From Tenebrio molitor (Eukaryota; Arthropoda; Insecta; Coleoptera; Tenebrionidae): a stretch of DNA of 64,000 nucleotides. This document shows positions 1 to 10,728 of this stretch, in pieces. Made by a program: the position numbers and the translations under genes. The notes beneath the pieces were generated by a model. The model was not told where the DNA came from, made no database searches, and saw only the letters and a program-made list of their open reading frames with translations. The stretch lies in the NCBI RefSeq assembly GCF_963966145.1, contig NC_091047.1, positions 17,050,001 to 17,114,000 on the forward strand, written 5' to 3'. Each line of letters begins with the position of its first letter. Position 1 is the first letter of the stretch.

Positions 1-658
1 TTTTCTTCGTGCACCTGATAGGTTAATCCGCCACGGCAATTAATTTTGTGACGATAAAAACCGTCGTAAAAGCGATTATAATTTTTTACGGTGTTAATCG
101 TCGGTTTTGATAAATACAGAATGATTGTGTTGTCGAAAAAGCGACAAAACAGCATTAAAAATTCATCAGGCTGGTCAAGTGACGAGGATTTCAACGTCGG
201 TGATTACGAACTTGAATAGTTATTTTTAATGTCGGAAAGAATGTCGGCGAAAAAAATATTAATGAGAAAGTCGTTAGAGACATGCAACGTGTGCGGAAGG
301 AAGAAAATCGATTACCGGAACGATTCGGTTTCTCGCAATTCCGACTTTTGAAAGTCGGATGAAACTTTTTGCGCCCGTCAAATAATTAAATATTTATATT
401 CGGGGCGTCGCGTCCCGCTTTTATTATTCCATTTCGTCGTTTCGTCGGGACGGTTTTAATTAGCGAGGCGGAAACGGCAAAGTTTTGACGTTCCAGTTTT
501 TTCTGATAAGTTTGTTCTGCTTTTTTGTAATGAAAATCTCGGTAGGATTAGAGGAATGTGGCTCGACTGGAAGAAATTTTTTAGATGAGCCATAACTTTA
601 TTGAAAAGTAACTAGAACGTTTACCACGAGCTTTGATTTTATATTAATATCAATCAAG
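1..658. other. Stretch without recognised gene
   Basis: No long reading frame, transposase motif or strong inverted repeat was recognised. The first 500 bases carry more CpG (many tcg/cgt words) than the AT-rich repeats that follow, so this may be single-copy intron or intergenic DNA of a gene outside the window. Confidence 0.4.
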
Positions 659-688
659 CTTTGATTTTATATTAATATAAAATCAAAG
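659..688. repeat. Perfect 30-bp AT-rich palindrome
   Basis: The two 15-bp halves (CTTTGATTTTATATT and its complement) meet with no loop. The first 20 bases of the palindrome also occur just upstream at 631-650, so the palindrome may have grown from a local duplication. Confidence 0.8.
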
Positions 689-977
689 CCACGAGCAAGC
701 CCAAGTTCGGACGTCTCCAACTTAATTATCGCTAATCCTGAATGAAGAAATTAATTCCACATACGAAAGAAGGTTTTAAACTCAATTGATAAATATACAT
801 GTACTATTACATAGATTTTGACATTGCAGCTCTTCAATGTGCAACACCAGTTCACACCTTGTTTGGTAGTACTTTTTTCAGAGTACATATGTATTTAAAA
901 AACTAAAAGAATGAACTCTTCACCACGTTTACTAAATATCACTTCCATCTTCACTTCCCCACTTGTGTGATTAACCA

Positions 978-1151
978 ATATCGTTTTTTTTTTCACCTCA
1001 TAGTAGGCGTTAAAGAGTCGATTGTGAATGCACTCTACAGGTTACGGATTACGGATTAGCTGTTTAAATCTTGCGTTTTACACGAGTGGTGCGTCCACAA
1101 TCGACTCTTCAACGCCTACTGTGAGGTGAAATTTAAAAAAACACCCGATAT
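978..1151. mobile_element. MITE, family A (TIR core GGCGTTRAAGAGTCGATT)
   Basis: The ends are inverted copies: a T-rich run, then CACCTCATAGTAGGCGTTAA and the AGAGTCGATTGTG core, mirrored at about 1089-1151. It has no coding capacity. Related copies occur at 3321-6026 (split by a large insertion), 52263-52410 and, as one end only, 53703-53756. The four copies define a family within this window. Confidence 0.75.
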
Positions 1152-1214
1152 AAGACTAAACATAGTTTTGAAAAGCTGGATATTTATAACAGGGCTTTTA
1201 TGCTAAAGGCTGTA

Positions 1215-1378
1215 TGACACGATGCTAAATTTTGTAGAAAATTTGTTAGTAAATGAGAGAGGACCAATGAACGATCAGGATCTGACAAAGACAGACTATG
1301 ATCCTGATCGTTCATTGGTCCGATCGAGGGTCTCTCCCATTTTCTAACAAATTTACTACGAAATTTAGCATCGTGTCA
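1215..1378. mobile_element. Foldback element, near-perfect hairpin
   Basis: TGACACGATGCTAAATTT at the left end is mirrored at the right end. The arms stay complementary for roughly 70 bases each, including GGACCAATGAACGATCAGGA, with a small central loop. Non-coding. Confidence 0.8.
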
Positions 1379-2955
1379 AACAAGCTTTAGTAATAGACGT
1401 TTTGGGATTAAATAAAAAGATGCATAGTAATTTGGCCGACCGGCCGCAATCCGGCCCCTACCTTTTCAGGTACAATTTCAAATCCGCCGCAAAACGGCCA
1501 TCCATATACAACCCTGCTTAAAATATTACCTGCTAGTGGTAAACTAGGATTTTAAAGCCCCGCAAGATCTTTAACTTAAAGTACCATAAAATTTTACGAC
1601 CTACAACCAAATTGAAACTACAGTACAGTACAGTACAGGCCAGGCTAAGTACGACCATGGCCGCAATCCGGCCACACCGAGAAGGGGGCCACTTCGTCCA
1701 AGAGAGACTACTGCCCTCTTTCTAAATCCAGAGCCCCCAGGTTAAAGACCGACCCTTAAAGATCTGTTTATTTACGTCCATTACCTGTTTCTTTGTTAAG
1801 CTGTTTAACTTCATAACGATGTTGCCTATCATAAAACGTTAAGAGTTCTGGGATCACTATAACTGTAGAGTACATAACTACACCTGATCCCGTAAAATAA
1901 TATTTAGTCATCATTGTTATCTAGATATTTGTCATGGTAAAGTTATTTCGCACTCATGGTTTATCTTTAAATGACATGAACTTCAAAATTTTAATGGGAA
2001 TATGACAGCTTTGATTTTCTATTGTGAACCTAAAAATACGATGACTTCCGTAGGTCAGATTTATATGATGATGATGATAATAATAATATGAGGATCAGTG
2101 GGAAAATCTGAAGACAAACTTAAAAAAAATATATAATTCGACACATAAGTATGTACAGCCATGTTCAGATAAATCTGGGACCATTTTATTTTTCTAGGGT
2201 AACGTAGGCTGAACAGTGAACAATATTTCCATGGATTTTTTGCTGCCAGAAAAAATAGCAGATTTCATTTATTTGTCATAATTGACAAATAATTATACTT
2301 TTCAGGCAATTTGAAATGATAATAACAATAAATAAATAATAAATAACAACCATTGAATTGTTAATTTTAGCCAAAATATTTTTTTTTTAATAAAATATCA
2401 ATTAATTAACTGGTCGAAGACAAATTTAAAACCCAAAAAAAAAGTTGTCCCAGATTTATTTTTGAACATGACTACTTACACTATTTATTTATTGGTGTAT
2501 TTAGAAGACGTGTTTTAGGTGTGAAATTTCCCCAACATACATTTAAGCAGTATTTAGTAGTAAAGTCGATGTAATACCCCAAGGCAGTAAAATATCCTTG
2601 TCTAACATAAGAATTTTGGATGAAACGGAAAACTATTTAAAAAAAACGTATCTCTTGTAGAGGCATTTTCATATTTGGTGGCGGAAACAAAAGACTGAGA
2701 AATGTCACAAAAATGTATTGTCAGTGTCAAATTTCTCATAAACGCCGTAAAAGGGAATGTCTAGGTAAATTTAAATTTTCGCTAAATAGATTGAAAAAAC
2801 AAATTCTAAGGAAACCAGTTTTTGTCAGTGCTTCAAAAGGAAAAGTTATTCTCATATAATCAAACGTATTACAAATTATTTCTCTAGTTCGACGATGAAT
2901 AACTTTCTTATTGCCAATTTGACAGTAATAAATTGGGTAAATATACGTATACTCC
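1379..2955. other. AT-rich stretch, short repeats only
   Basis: No gene recognised. GGCCGCAATCCGGCC occurs twice (about 1443 and 1661), a short TACAG tandem run lies near 1620-1637, and an ATG/ATA microsatellite lies near 2068-2090. Confidence 0.4.
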
Positions 2956-3148
2956 GTCCAGCGAGAGATTGGGAGATTTTAAATTGTAGACCCAACACTA
3001 CAAAATGCACTAGAATACATTAACTAGAGCATAATTTCAGGGCAAAAAATGTTACTGCTTGAAGGTAAATAAATAAATCATTTACGCTAGGTAGTATTTT
3101 CTCTGCGTAGAATTAGTGATTTTTATGTCAACCAATCTCTCACTGGAC
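2956..3148. mobile_element. MITE, family B (TIR GTCCAGCGAGAGATTGG)
   Basis: GTCCAGCGAGAGATTGG at the left is mirrored by CCAATCTCTCACTGGAC at the right, giving an element of about 190 bp. A second copy at 23425-23865 shares ends and interior but is split by another MITE. Confidence 0.75.
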
Positions 3149-3620
3149 AAACTATAGTAAAGTATTTTACTGTGCAAACGAAATGTATCTACGGTAATCG
3201 TAGAGGACTGTAATGTATTTTTTATTTGCGTTTGTAACAGAGCTGTTACGATACCAAAAACAGTAGCATAACAGCTGAAACCGGTTCCATAATAGATTTA
3301 TCGTGTTTTTCTAAATTTCATATCGGTAGGCGTTGAAGAGTCGATTATACTATTCGTTTATTAAACTCCCGCACTGTCAGTGTCAAATTTCTGACTTTTT
3401 GTTGGAGTGTACCTATGCTGACATACATTTTCAGTTGCCTGTACACAAAATCTAGTTATAAAAACATCAACAAGAAAAGTTTGGTTATGTTTCTTCTTTC
3501 CAAACAAAGATTGACAATACCCTGCTTTTCTCTGGCCGTTAACAGTATTCTTTTACGTTTCATATCTTCGTCTTGTTCAGCCATTTCATGTAAGTAATAT
3601 CGGGCCTTCAAATAAATATA

Positions 3621-5113
3621 CAGGATGGTCCCGATATAACCTGCCAAAAAAATTCTGGGTCATCAGAAAGATCTAACAAGTCCGAAAAACCCCTTTTCAT
3701 TAGATCCAAAATAATGGGGATAAATTAACCCCTAACCACACCCATTCGACGCTGCTGACCACAAAAATACGTACCTACTCAGGAATTAATTGTTGGTGTT
3801 TGTAAGGATGGCAGTATCTAAGCAACATAGGTACCTAAATCGTTTATGACAAATCTCAAATCTGACAAACTAAATCAAATTAATGACATTTATTGAAAAC
3901 GTTCACTGTGTGCGTTAATTCACCATCTTATTTAGGTACAAAGCTGATTTTGTAACCTGAGATAAATAAAGTGGTGTTCCTCAATGTGTAAATAAATGTA
4001 GAGGTAGTGTATACAAAATTGTGGAAGAACTGTGTAATAAGAGTATCGTCTTAATTGTGGTTAAACAGCCAAAATAATGTATTGAATAAATTTGTTAACA
4101 TTTTACATATTCGTACTTTCAACTCTAACTGAGAATATCTATTAACTATTGAAAGTTAACTGTAAACAAGACTAGAAAAATTATTTTGTAATAAATGTTT
4201 TGTGTGCCTTCCGTTGGCATTTATGCACATTTGAGTACGCCGCGCCGGTATAGTGTTCCCATTTATAATTTGGTTTTACTACCAGTCCTGTTGTCAGGGA
4301 GTTAAATACCCCGACAATAGGCAACTACCGCCATAACTCCTAGGACTGTAAAAGAAGGTCTCTTCTCTGTTGTCTGACCAGGCTACAATATCTTCACGTC
4401 TATTGCCAAAGCCACTACCTCAGCTCCTAATAATTACATTGCACTGCCATAAAACGAAATTATAAATGGGAAAACTATACCAATTTTCATTCAACAGAAT
4501 TCAGCATTTCTGGGTTTTTACAAATCTGGCTCGCGGCGTCTGTTACGCGTTTCTGGAGTTGGCGTTTTGTATTTATTTCAACTTCGTATTCCAAATCGTT
4601 CGTGTGGCTCCAAAAATTAAAATCCAGAGGGGTTAAATGGAGGATCGGGAACGCCATCGTATTGAATCAGTCAGTACCAGCCTCACATAAATGGAGATGT
4701 AGCTCCACAAAAGTACAACGGGACGGAAGGACTCCTTCAGGAAAACGCTCGCTATATAGTCGCCTTGCGGCTCTTGAATTACCACGTGCTTTGCCATAGA
4801 GTAAATGCAAATCGGCGTATTCTTGTTTTGTGAATTTCATAACTTTTTGAAGGATTCACAAATTTAAAATTAAACTTGACAAATGTCATCGGTGTTACAG
4901 GTACCGTTGCTAAAGAAGTTGCAGCCAAGCAACCAGAATTACCTTTTTAAAACCGATTAACTCATTAGCGTACAGCAAATTTTGATCAAATTTTCAATAA
5001 TTTTTATCTCGAAAACGAAAAGACTTTTCTTAGAAACATTTTTTGTGTATGAGTTCTACTCATCATCACCTATTACTGGATTTCTTCTGGCAGGTTATAT
5101 CGGGACCATCCTG
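3621..5113 (-). mobile_element. Mariner-like transposon with DUF4817 remnant
   Basis: The termini are inverted repeats of about 28 bp beginning CAGGATGGTCCCGATATAAC, flanked on both sides by TA, the target duplication of Tc1/mariner elements. On the minus strand an ATG at 4840 opens a reading frame starting MKFTKQEYADLHLLYGKARG and continuing with a RRLYSERFPEG motif. This fits the DUF4817 helix-turn-helix N-terminus common in arthropod mariner-like transposases. The frame decays within about 60 codons and I found no DDE catalytic core, so the element is non-autonomous. A truncated copy of its left 210 bp lies at 62992-63204. Confidence 0.75.
4660..4840 (-). pseudogene. DUF4817 transposase N-terminal fragment
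   Basis: About 57 codons of the DNA-binding domain expected at the N-terminus of this transposase group: YGKARGNSRAARRLYSERFP followed by LPSRCTFVELHLHL. The frame then meets stops, and the catalytic domain is missing. It lies inside the TA-flanked element at 3621-5113. Confidence 0.7.
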
Positions 5114-6473
5114 TATATATTTGGAGTAGGTGGAGGCAACATTCTATAGTCCAATTTTTACCCTTTTGTGATGACGTCATTATCTAGTAACTTCACGTAT
5201 GTTTGAGCTAGGATCAGAAACAAATTTGAATTCATCATAAATAACTATAATGTTTCAGGTTTGTTGACACTTGCTTCGAAAAGGTTATGTTTGTAATCAA
5301 TGTAATAAGTGAAAGAAATTGAAAATTGCCAAATTGACAGGAGCATAAAATAACCTCAAAGAAACCAACAATAAATAAACGTGCCTTTTTTTCGTTTTTT
5401 TCTGTCTCTGTCGTTTTAATAAAGAGAAAGCGAGGAAAGAAATCGTGACGTCATCTCAAAAGGGTAAAAATTGGACTATAATTCTGTTAATAGTGTAAAG
5501 TAATTTTTGTAGGTAACCAATTATTCTCCGGAGTTACGCAGGTTACATAGTCAGCTTTTTCCCAATTTCATATTGTCATATTCCGTGGAGGGGGAATAGG
5601 GAAAATGCACTAAAAAAATTAAAAATATTTTCTAACCTAATTTTATTTCGTTAAAATGTCAGCTGTTTCTTGTGTCATTTACTACGCTGGAAAAATCTTG
5701 CAAACAATAAAATTTCCATAGGTTGCTCTAAATATAAATTTATTTGAAGGCCCGTTACTTTGAATGAAAGAAAGCGAATTTATTAAACTTAACTTCAAAT
5801 TTGAAATTTCAAATTTTTGCGCCAACGTTAAAGTAAAAATTACTAGTCTCAGAACGGCAGTGCCGCAACTTGCAAACACTTTGACAGTGCGGGAGTTTAG
5901 TAAATGGATAGTACAGGTTACGGATCACGGATCAGCTGTTTGAATCTTACATTTTACACCAGTGGTGCGTTTACAGTCGACTCTCCAACGCCTACTACGA
6001 GGTGAAATTTAAAAAAACACCCGATGCAATTTACGGTTATCATGTTGGTACTGCCGGAATCCTCCAAAGTCTAGAGGATTCTGGCAACGTCAGCCAATAC
6101 ACGCGAATATCTCCAAAGTCGACAAGTGTTTTTGACAACCAACATAAAATTCCCCAGAATGTTAAAATTCTTACTTTTGATTTAAAAATGGCTCAAAAGG
6201 TGCAAAATACAAAAAATAGTATAAAAAACTCATTCCATAAGGCGTTTATTCCATTCGTCTTTTATAAAACTCGCGCTTCGCGACTCGTTTTATAAACTTG
6301 GACTCATGAAATAAACACTTCCTTATGAAACTCTTTTTTCATCGTATCATTAACTATTATGTTCACTTTATGTTACACATTTATCGTCAATTACCATAAT
6401 ATTCGAATAACTCAACTACCTTAGTTACTTATAATACGTTAGTTACTAATAATAATACATTACACTCATAGTA

Positions 6474-6722
6474 CAGTTAGGGCCACGGAATTTCGTCAAT
6501 TATTTTACTGTCAATTCGAAAAAACTTGTGTAGCCTAAGACTGACATTCAAAATTTTTGTGACAGCAATTCTGTCACGCACAATAAAAATCAAAATGCCA
6601 CCAGTAACATTTTTGACATCCATGTTAAAAATTCTAATGTGGGGTTAGAAATATATAAAACCTGTTTTACAGCTAATGTCATTTGAATGACAACGACTGA
6701 CGAAATTCCGTGGTTGTAACTG
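6474..6722. mobile_element. MITE, TA-flanked (TIR CAGTTAGGGCCACGGAATTT)
   Basis: TACAGTTAGG..CACGGAATTTCGTCA at the left is mirrored at 6697-6724, with TA on both sides. About 249 bp, non-coding, Tc1/mariner-like by target site. Confidence 0.75.
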
Positions 6723-6962
6723 TACGTTAGATACAATGATACGATAAAGCTTTGAATATGACTTCGAGTCATATTCTCGGACGTTGCTATGAGGTTCGCA
6801 ACGGCGCGGCATCAATATTATTATATAAACATTATTCTCGTTACACGATGCGATCCAAAAGTCTTTCTATCAAGTGAGCCATGACATTATTCTTATTCAC
6901 CATAAAATAAAAAATTGTCAAATTAAAAAAAAATCAAAGTAACGGACAGGCTAATAATAGTA

Positions 6963-7350
6963 CAGAGCGCCCAGAAATGTGGTAGCAACTTTTACACAAA
7001 GTGTCACAAGATGGCACTTTCGAAAAGCCAAATTTGTTCAATCTTGCAACATTCAATTTTTGAATTTTTTCAAAAGAATAAGTTTTCCAAACAATTTTTA
7101 TCCCCGATTTGTGCACTAAAATTTGTCGAGATGTTGCTCGAAGGATTCAGTTATGCATTGAGCATAATGGTGGTCAATTTGAACATTTTCAATAAAATTT
7201 AAATTTGAATGTTTTACATTTGACAATTCTTGACATTTATTTATCTCAATTTAGATAGCGGCGTTGCCATGCATAAAAAAGGTCTCTGTAAAAAAGTGTC
7301 ATCTTGCGGGACCAATCGAAAAACTTGCTACCACATTTCTGGGCGCTCTG
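6963..7350. mobile_element. MITE, TA-flanked (TIR CAGAGCGCCCAGAAATGTGG)
   Basis: CAGAGCGCCCAGAAATGTGG at the left and its complement at the right end, each next to TA; 388 bp with 26-bp nearly perfect termini. Short frames inside show no transposase motif. Confidence 0.8.
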
Positions 7351-7760
7351 TATATTATACACCAAGGTGAAGAAGTTCATGTTTATAGCCAGAGCGCCAA
7401 GATTAGAGCCCGAGGCGTGCCGAGGGTTCTAAGGCGCGAAGGCTATAAGGGACTTCTTCACCGTGGTTTATATACTATTTTTTCCACTACTAGATACGTT
7501 AAAACCCTTTCGGATAATAATTATTAATAAAATGATTTTGTCCGATGCGACGATCCGAGTTTTCATTTTTTAACGGTTGCTATGAAAATCGTCTACGTTA
7601 ACCAATGAAATCAACGAAAATTTTTCGTTGCTAGGTGACGGCTCTTCATTGTTCACCTAGGTTAATAATGAAAATGGGAGAGAAATTCTACTTCTGGGGT
7701 CGGTTCGAGAGTCAATAATGAAGCCTTCTGAGACTAGTAGTGGAAGAAACATATTTTTAA
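7345..7760 (+). repeat. Dispersed repeat, inverted copy near 21760-22440
   Basis: The segment starts with an imperfect hairpin (ACCAAGGTGAAGAAGTTCAT .. CTTCTTCACCGTGGTTTATA) and continues through ACGATCCGAGTTTTCATTTT to GAGACTAGTAGTGG. The same blocks occur in reverse order and strand at 21760-22440, where extra MITEs separate them. A shorter hairpin of the same design lies at 60474-60591. Confidence 0.6.
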
Positions 7761-7825
7761 TTTTCAACAGTAATTACTAATTACATAAGTGATGGTAAGT
7801 TTTTGATAATTTTAACTAGATGCAC

Positions 7826-8171
7826 GAATCTTTGTTGCTATAGAAATCTCACGAGTGGACGAAGTCCACGAGTGAGATTTCTTAATATAGTATTTTTATC
7901 TTCCTAAGGAATTTTGGCTTAAGTCATAAATAAACCGAACAAAGACCCTACTTAAAGAAATTTATTGTGATATTGTACCTGTCAATCACTAGCCGGCCTC
8001 GGAGAAAAAAATTACCTGGGGTAGTACTCAAAATATTTGTCGGAGACCCTCTAGTGATTGACAGGCACAATATGACAATAAATGTCTTTAAGTAGGGTCT
8101 TTGTTCGGTTTATTTAGGGTTTAAGTCAGAATTCCTTAGGAAGTTACAAGCACTATAGCAACAAAGATGAG
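7826..8171. mobile_element. Foldback element with ~95-bp arms
   Basis: CTTCCTAAGGAATT at 7900 through TGTCAATCACTAG is mirrored up to 8143 (CTAGTGATTGACAGG .. AATTCCTTAGGAAG). An outer pair, CTTTGTTGCTATA and its complement, extends it to about 7826-8171. A second small hairpin (AGAAATCTCACGAGTGGAC) lies in the left shoulder at about 7845-7883. Confidence 0.7.
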
Positions 8172-8271
8172 TCTCCATAATGGCGATGGTGCTAAATTTT
8201 TAATGTTTATATTAAGACAAATGGCTGCGCTAACTTAACAAAGATAAAATTGTCACTTATAATTACACGAG

Positions 8272-8435
8272 AGCTTTTTTTTGTCGAAGTAAACTTGAGA
8301 ATGAAAAAACTGCCAGAAAAAAATACTCGTCCTACGGACTCGTAATCTTTTCAGAGGCAGTTTTTTTCGTTAAATTGCCAGACAAGAAAACTCCAATTAT
8401 AAATGTCAAGTTTACTTCGACCCAAAAAAAAAGCT
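8272..8435. mobile_element. Small foldback element
   Basis: TTTGTCGAAGTAAACTTGA at the left is mirrored by TCAAGTTTACTTCGA at the right, bounded by AGCTTTTTT and AAAAAAGCT. The interior also contains an imperfect inverted pair around GAAAAAAACTGCC. Non-coding. Confidence 0.65.
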
Positions 8436-8719
8436 TGAGTGTAATTCGGTAAGACAATTTAATGAATACTATCTACTAGAGAATCAGACGCTTTCAAACG
8501 TTAGGTTCCGTTTTGTCGCTGGAAAAGTTAAGGTAAACTTTTTGCGCTGTGATAATGACAAAAACACCGCTGCTTATGGGATTTTTAGTGTATGAATTAA
8601 ATTGTCGCGGTAATTAGCTACTAGCAAATAGTCATTTAAATACGCGCCAAATATGCTGCAGCCCAACGACATTCGTTTCCACTGTCATGGCTCACTTGAT
8701 AGAAAGACTTTCGGAGCGC

Positions 8720-10728
8720 TCGGTATTAATAGCTATTTTTCATCTGAAGTTGCTTAATTTATGTCCAGTATTGCATAAAATAAAAAGAAGAAAGTCAAAG
8801 CACATTTTTTCGAAGGATATTAACGCTAATCACCATAATTACTTCTAACATATCTCTTGGTATTTTCAAAAACGTTCGATAAATCGTTGATACAGATAAA
8901 AATATGAACAAGTTATAAAATTTAATTTTATCGATCAACGTTTCACGTGGATTCCTTGAAGCGCTACTCAACGCCTCGCAAAAACCCTTTTTGGGTCAAG
9001 TTTGACGTCGACTTGTCAGTCGAAAAGGCAAATGTCGCAATTATGCGCTTTTGAATAATTCAGGTCGAGCAAAATCGATGTGGGACCAGTCGCCGTTCGT
9101 CCGTCATTAAACGATTATTAATTCAGGGGCCGATTGTGGAGTTACATATTTTTTGTTGTGTGTGGGTGTAGGGTGGTAACTGGATTCACCCGGTGTTTGC
9201 TACAATGTTGGCTAAAACCGCTGCAGCACCTCTACGTCGCTAATATATCGTAAAATCCTCTTTACCTATCAAATTATCGCCGATTCTCGACGAACGAAAC
9301 ACAAACACGCACACCGAAAGAGAGGAAAGATAGTTTGATAGGTGGAGCGTACTCTGCCACAGGTCTACGGGATTTTGTACTTAAAATGTTTGAATTACCT
9401 TATTAATAATATGTGACTAATCTAGACTAAGTAATTTTTTTGATAGAAGATAGATTTCATTTTTTATTTACTTGTGCATGGTGCTAGGGTATATTGGTTT
9501 TTTCGTCGCAAAGATCAGACAAAGCAATGTACCACAACACTCAGTCTAATGAAAATTTTATTTTTGCATGTTTTATAGTGTACATAGAGCATGTAGATAT
9601 TTTCAATACCCATCTCTCGGTGTCGAACGATAGCGAATACAGGGTTTTACAGTTTTTGACAAACAAAAAAATCTGTATTCCGAAACGGTTAGAAAAAACG
9701 CGTTGGTCTTACTAACTACTTGCTAATTTCTCCTCAGATCCCAGCTTTTAAAAATTGAAAATAACAATTATTAAGCTTGTTTTTTAGATATTTAGCATGC
9801 GATCGAACAGTTTCAGCAGGAACGTCCCAAATGATGGGACGTCTGGTGAAACTGTGTACATTTTTATTTTTGCATGTCCATTTTTTTCAGTACTTTTGCT
9901 GAAAATACATTTCAATAGAAATTGGTCGAGATGTATTTTCATTTTTATTTAAGTATCTTTATAAGTACTTCAGTTTGCATGGTTTATGCACAACGGATTC
10001 ATTTTGCATTTGGTCTTTCATTAAAAAAAGAAGAATTTTTAAATGGTCTCTCAATTAAATAGTCTAGACACTGGGCGAGATTCAAATATTGTATCTCACA
10101 GTTGGACAGTCAACGAGTTCAACCCTGGCGTATCGGGCGCTTTGCCTCTCACTTCTTTATCGCACGAATTGAAGTTTTGCAAGTCGTTTTATACAAATTT
10201 GCAAACAAACAAAATTGTGAAGGAAAATATTTTTCGTCGACCAATGCAGAGTGAATGCGACGACGCATGCTTTCGAAAAGTAATATATTTTTTATTATGA
10301 ATACGACTACCGAAAAATCTAAATGTAAATACTAGCGATAGGAGTATTTTGTATTAACCTAGTCCAAAATACGATCTGGAAAATTTGTGCAAAAATATTC
10401 ACGTCGCCACCTTAAAACAAAAAAAAAAAAAAATATTTTTGCATATCTTTCGAGCACTGAATGTTTCTTTATATTCATGAAACGGGTAACGTCACAAATT
10501 TTCAGTGTTTTCAACTAATCAATCTTTTCTTAAATATGAATTTTTTTTTTTGTTACTCGTTTCGTTTTCGCTTCGTTTTCAAATTAGTTGAACGATTAAT
10601 ATTGATTTGCAAAATTAAACCAAAAATAAAATTAATCCAATTCACAAATTATCAATTTGGTTTGGTTTTTTTTTTTTTGATTCGCCAAAACAGATGGACG
10701 TTAAAAATATGTCTAATTGAATTTGCAG
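8720..10728. other. Probable 5' flank or intron of the DAZAP2-like gene
   Basis: The stretch near 8940-9380 is less AT-rich than the repeats around it and shows no repeat ends. It could hold the missing promoter and first exon of the gene whose second exon starts at 10729. I found no ATG exon here with a donor of the required phase. A short imperfect hairpin lies at 9808-9855 (CAGTTTCAGCAGGAACGTCC). Confidence 0.3.

Larger units (their letters stand above)
3357..5904. mobile_element. 2.5-kb inverted-repeat element nested in MITE A
   Basis: TTTATTAAACTCCCGCACTG at 3357 is mirrored at 5885-5904 as CAGTGCGGGAGTTTAGTAAA. The interior contains a complete smaller transposon (3621-5113). No transposase assignable to the outer element was found, so its superfamily is unknown. 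Confidence 0.55.
3321..6026. mobile_element. MITE family A copy split by nested elements
   Basis: The left end (GGTAGGCGTTGAAGAGTCGA, from about 3326) and the right end (CGACTCTCCAACGCCTACTA and an A-rich tail up to about 6026) belong to one family A copy. The copy is separated by a 2.5 kb insertion that starts and ends inside it. The core near 5913-5950 matches the interior of the copy at 978-1151, which supports a single original element. Confidence 0.65.
6855..8714. mobile_element. Composite inverted-repeat element with nested MITEs
   Basis: GTCTTTCTATCAAGTGAGCC near 6860 is mirrored near 8690-8709, with arms of about 32 bp. Between them lie a TA-flanked MITE (6963-7350), a dispersed repeat (7345-7760) and two foldbacks (7826-8171 and 8272-8435). 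Either one old element collected later insertions, or neighbouring copies give the outer repeat by chance of placement. Confidence 0.5.

Noticed and set aside
9808..9855. Possible microRNA precursor (stem around CAGTTTCAGCAGGAACGTCC)
   Set aside because: The stem is short, with a bulge and a tiny loop, and there is no evidence of processing; many MITE hairpins in the window look better.
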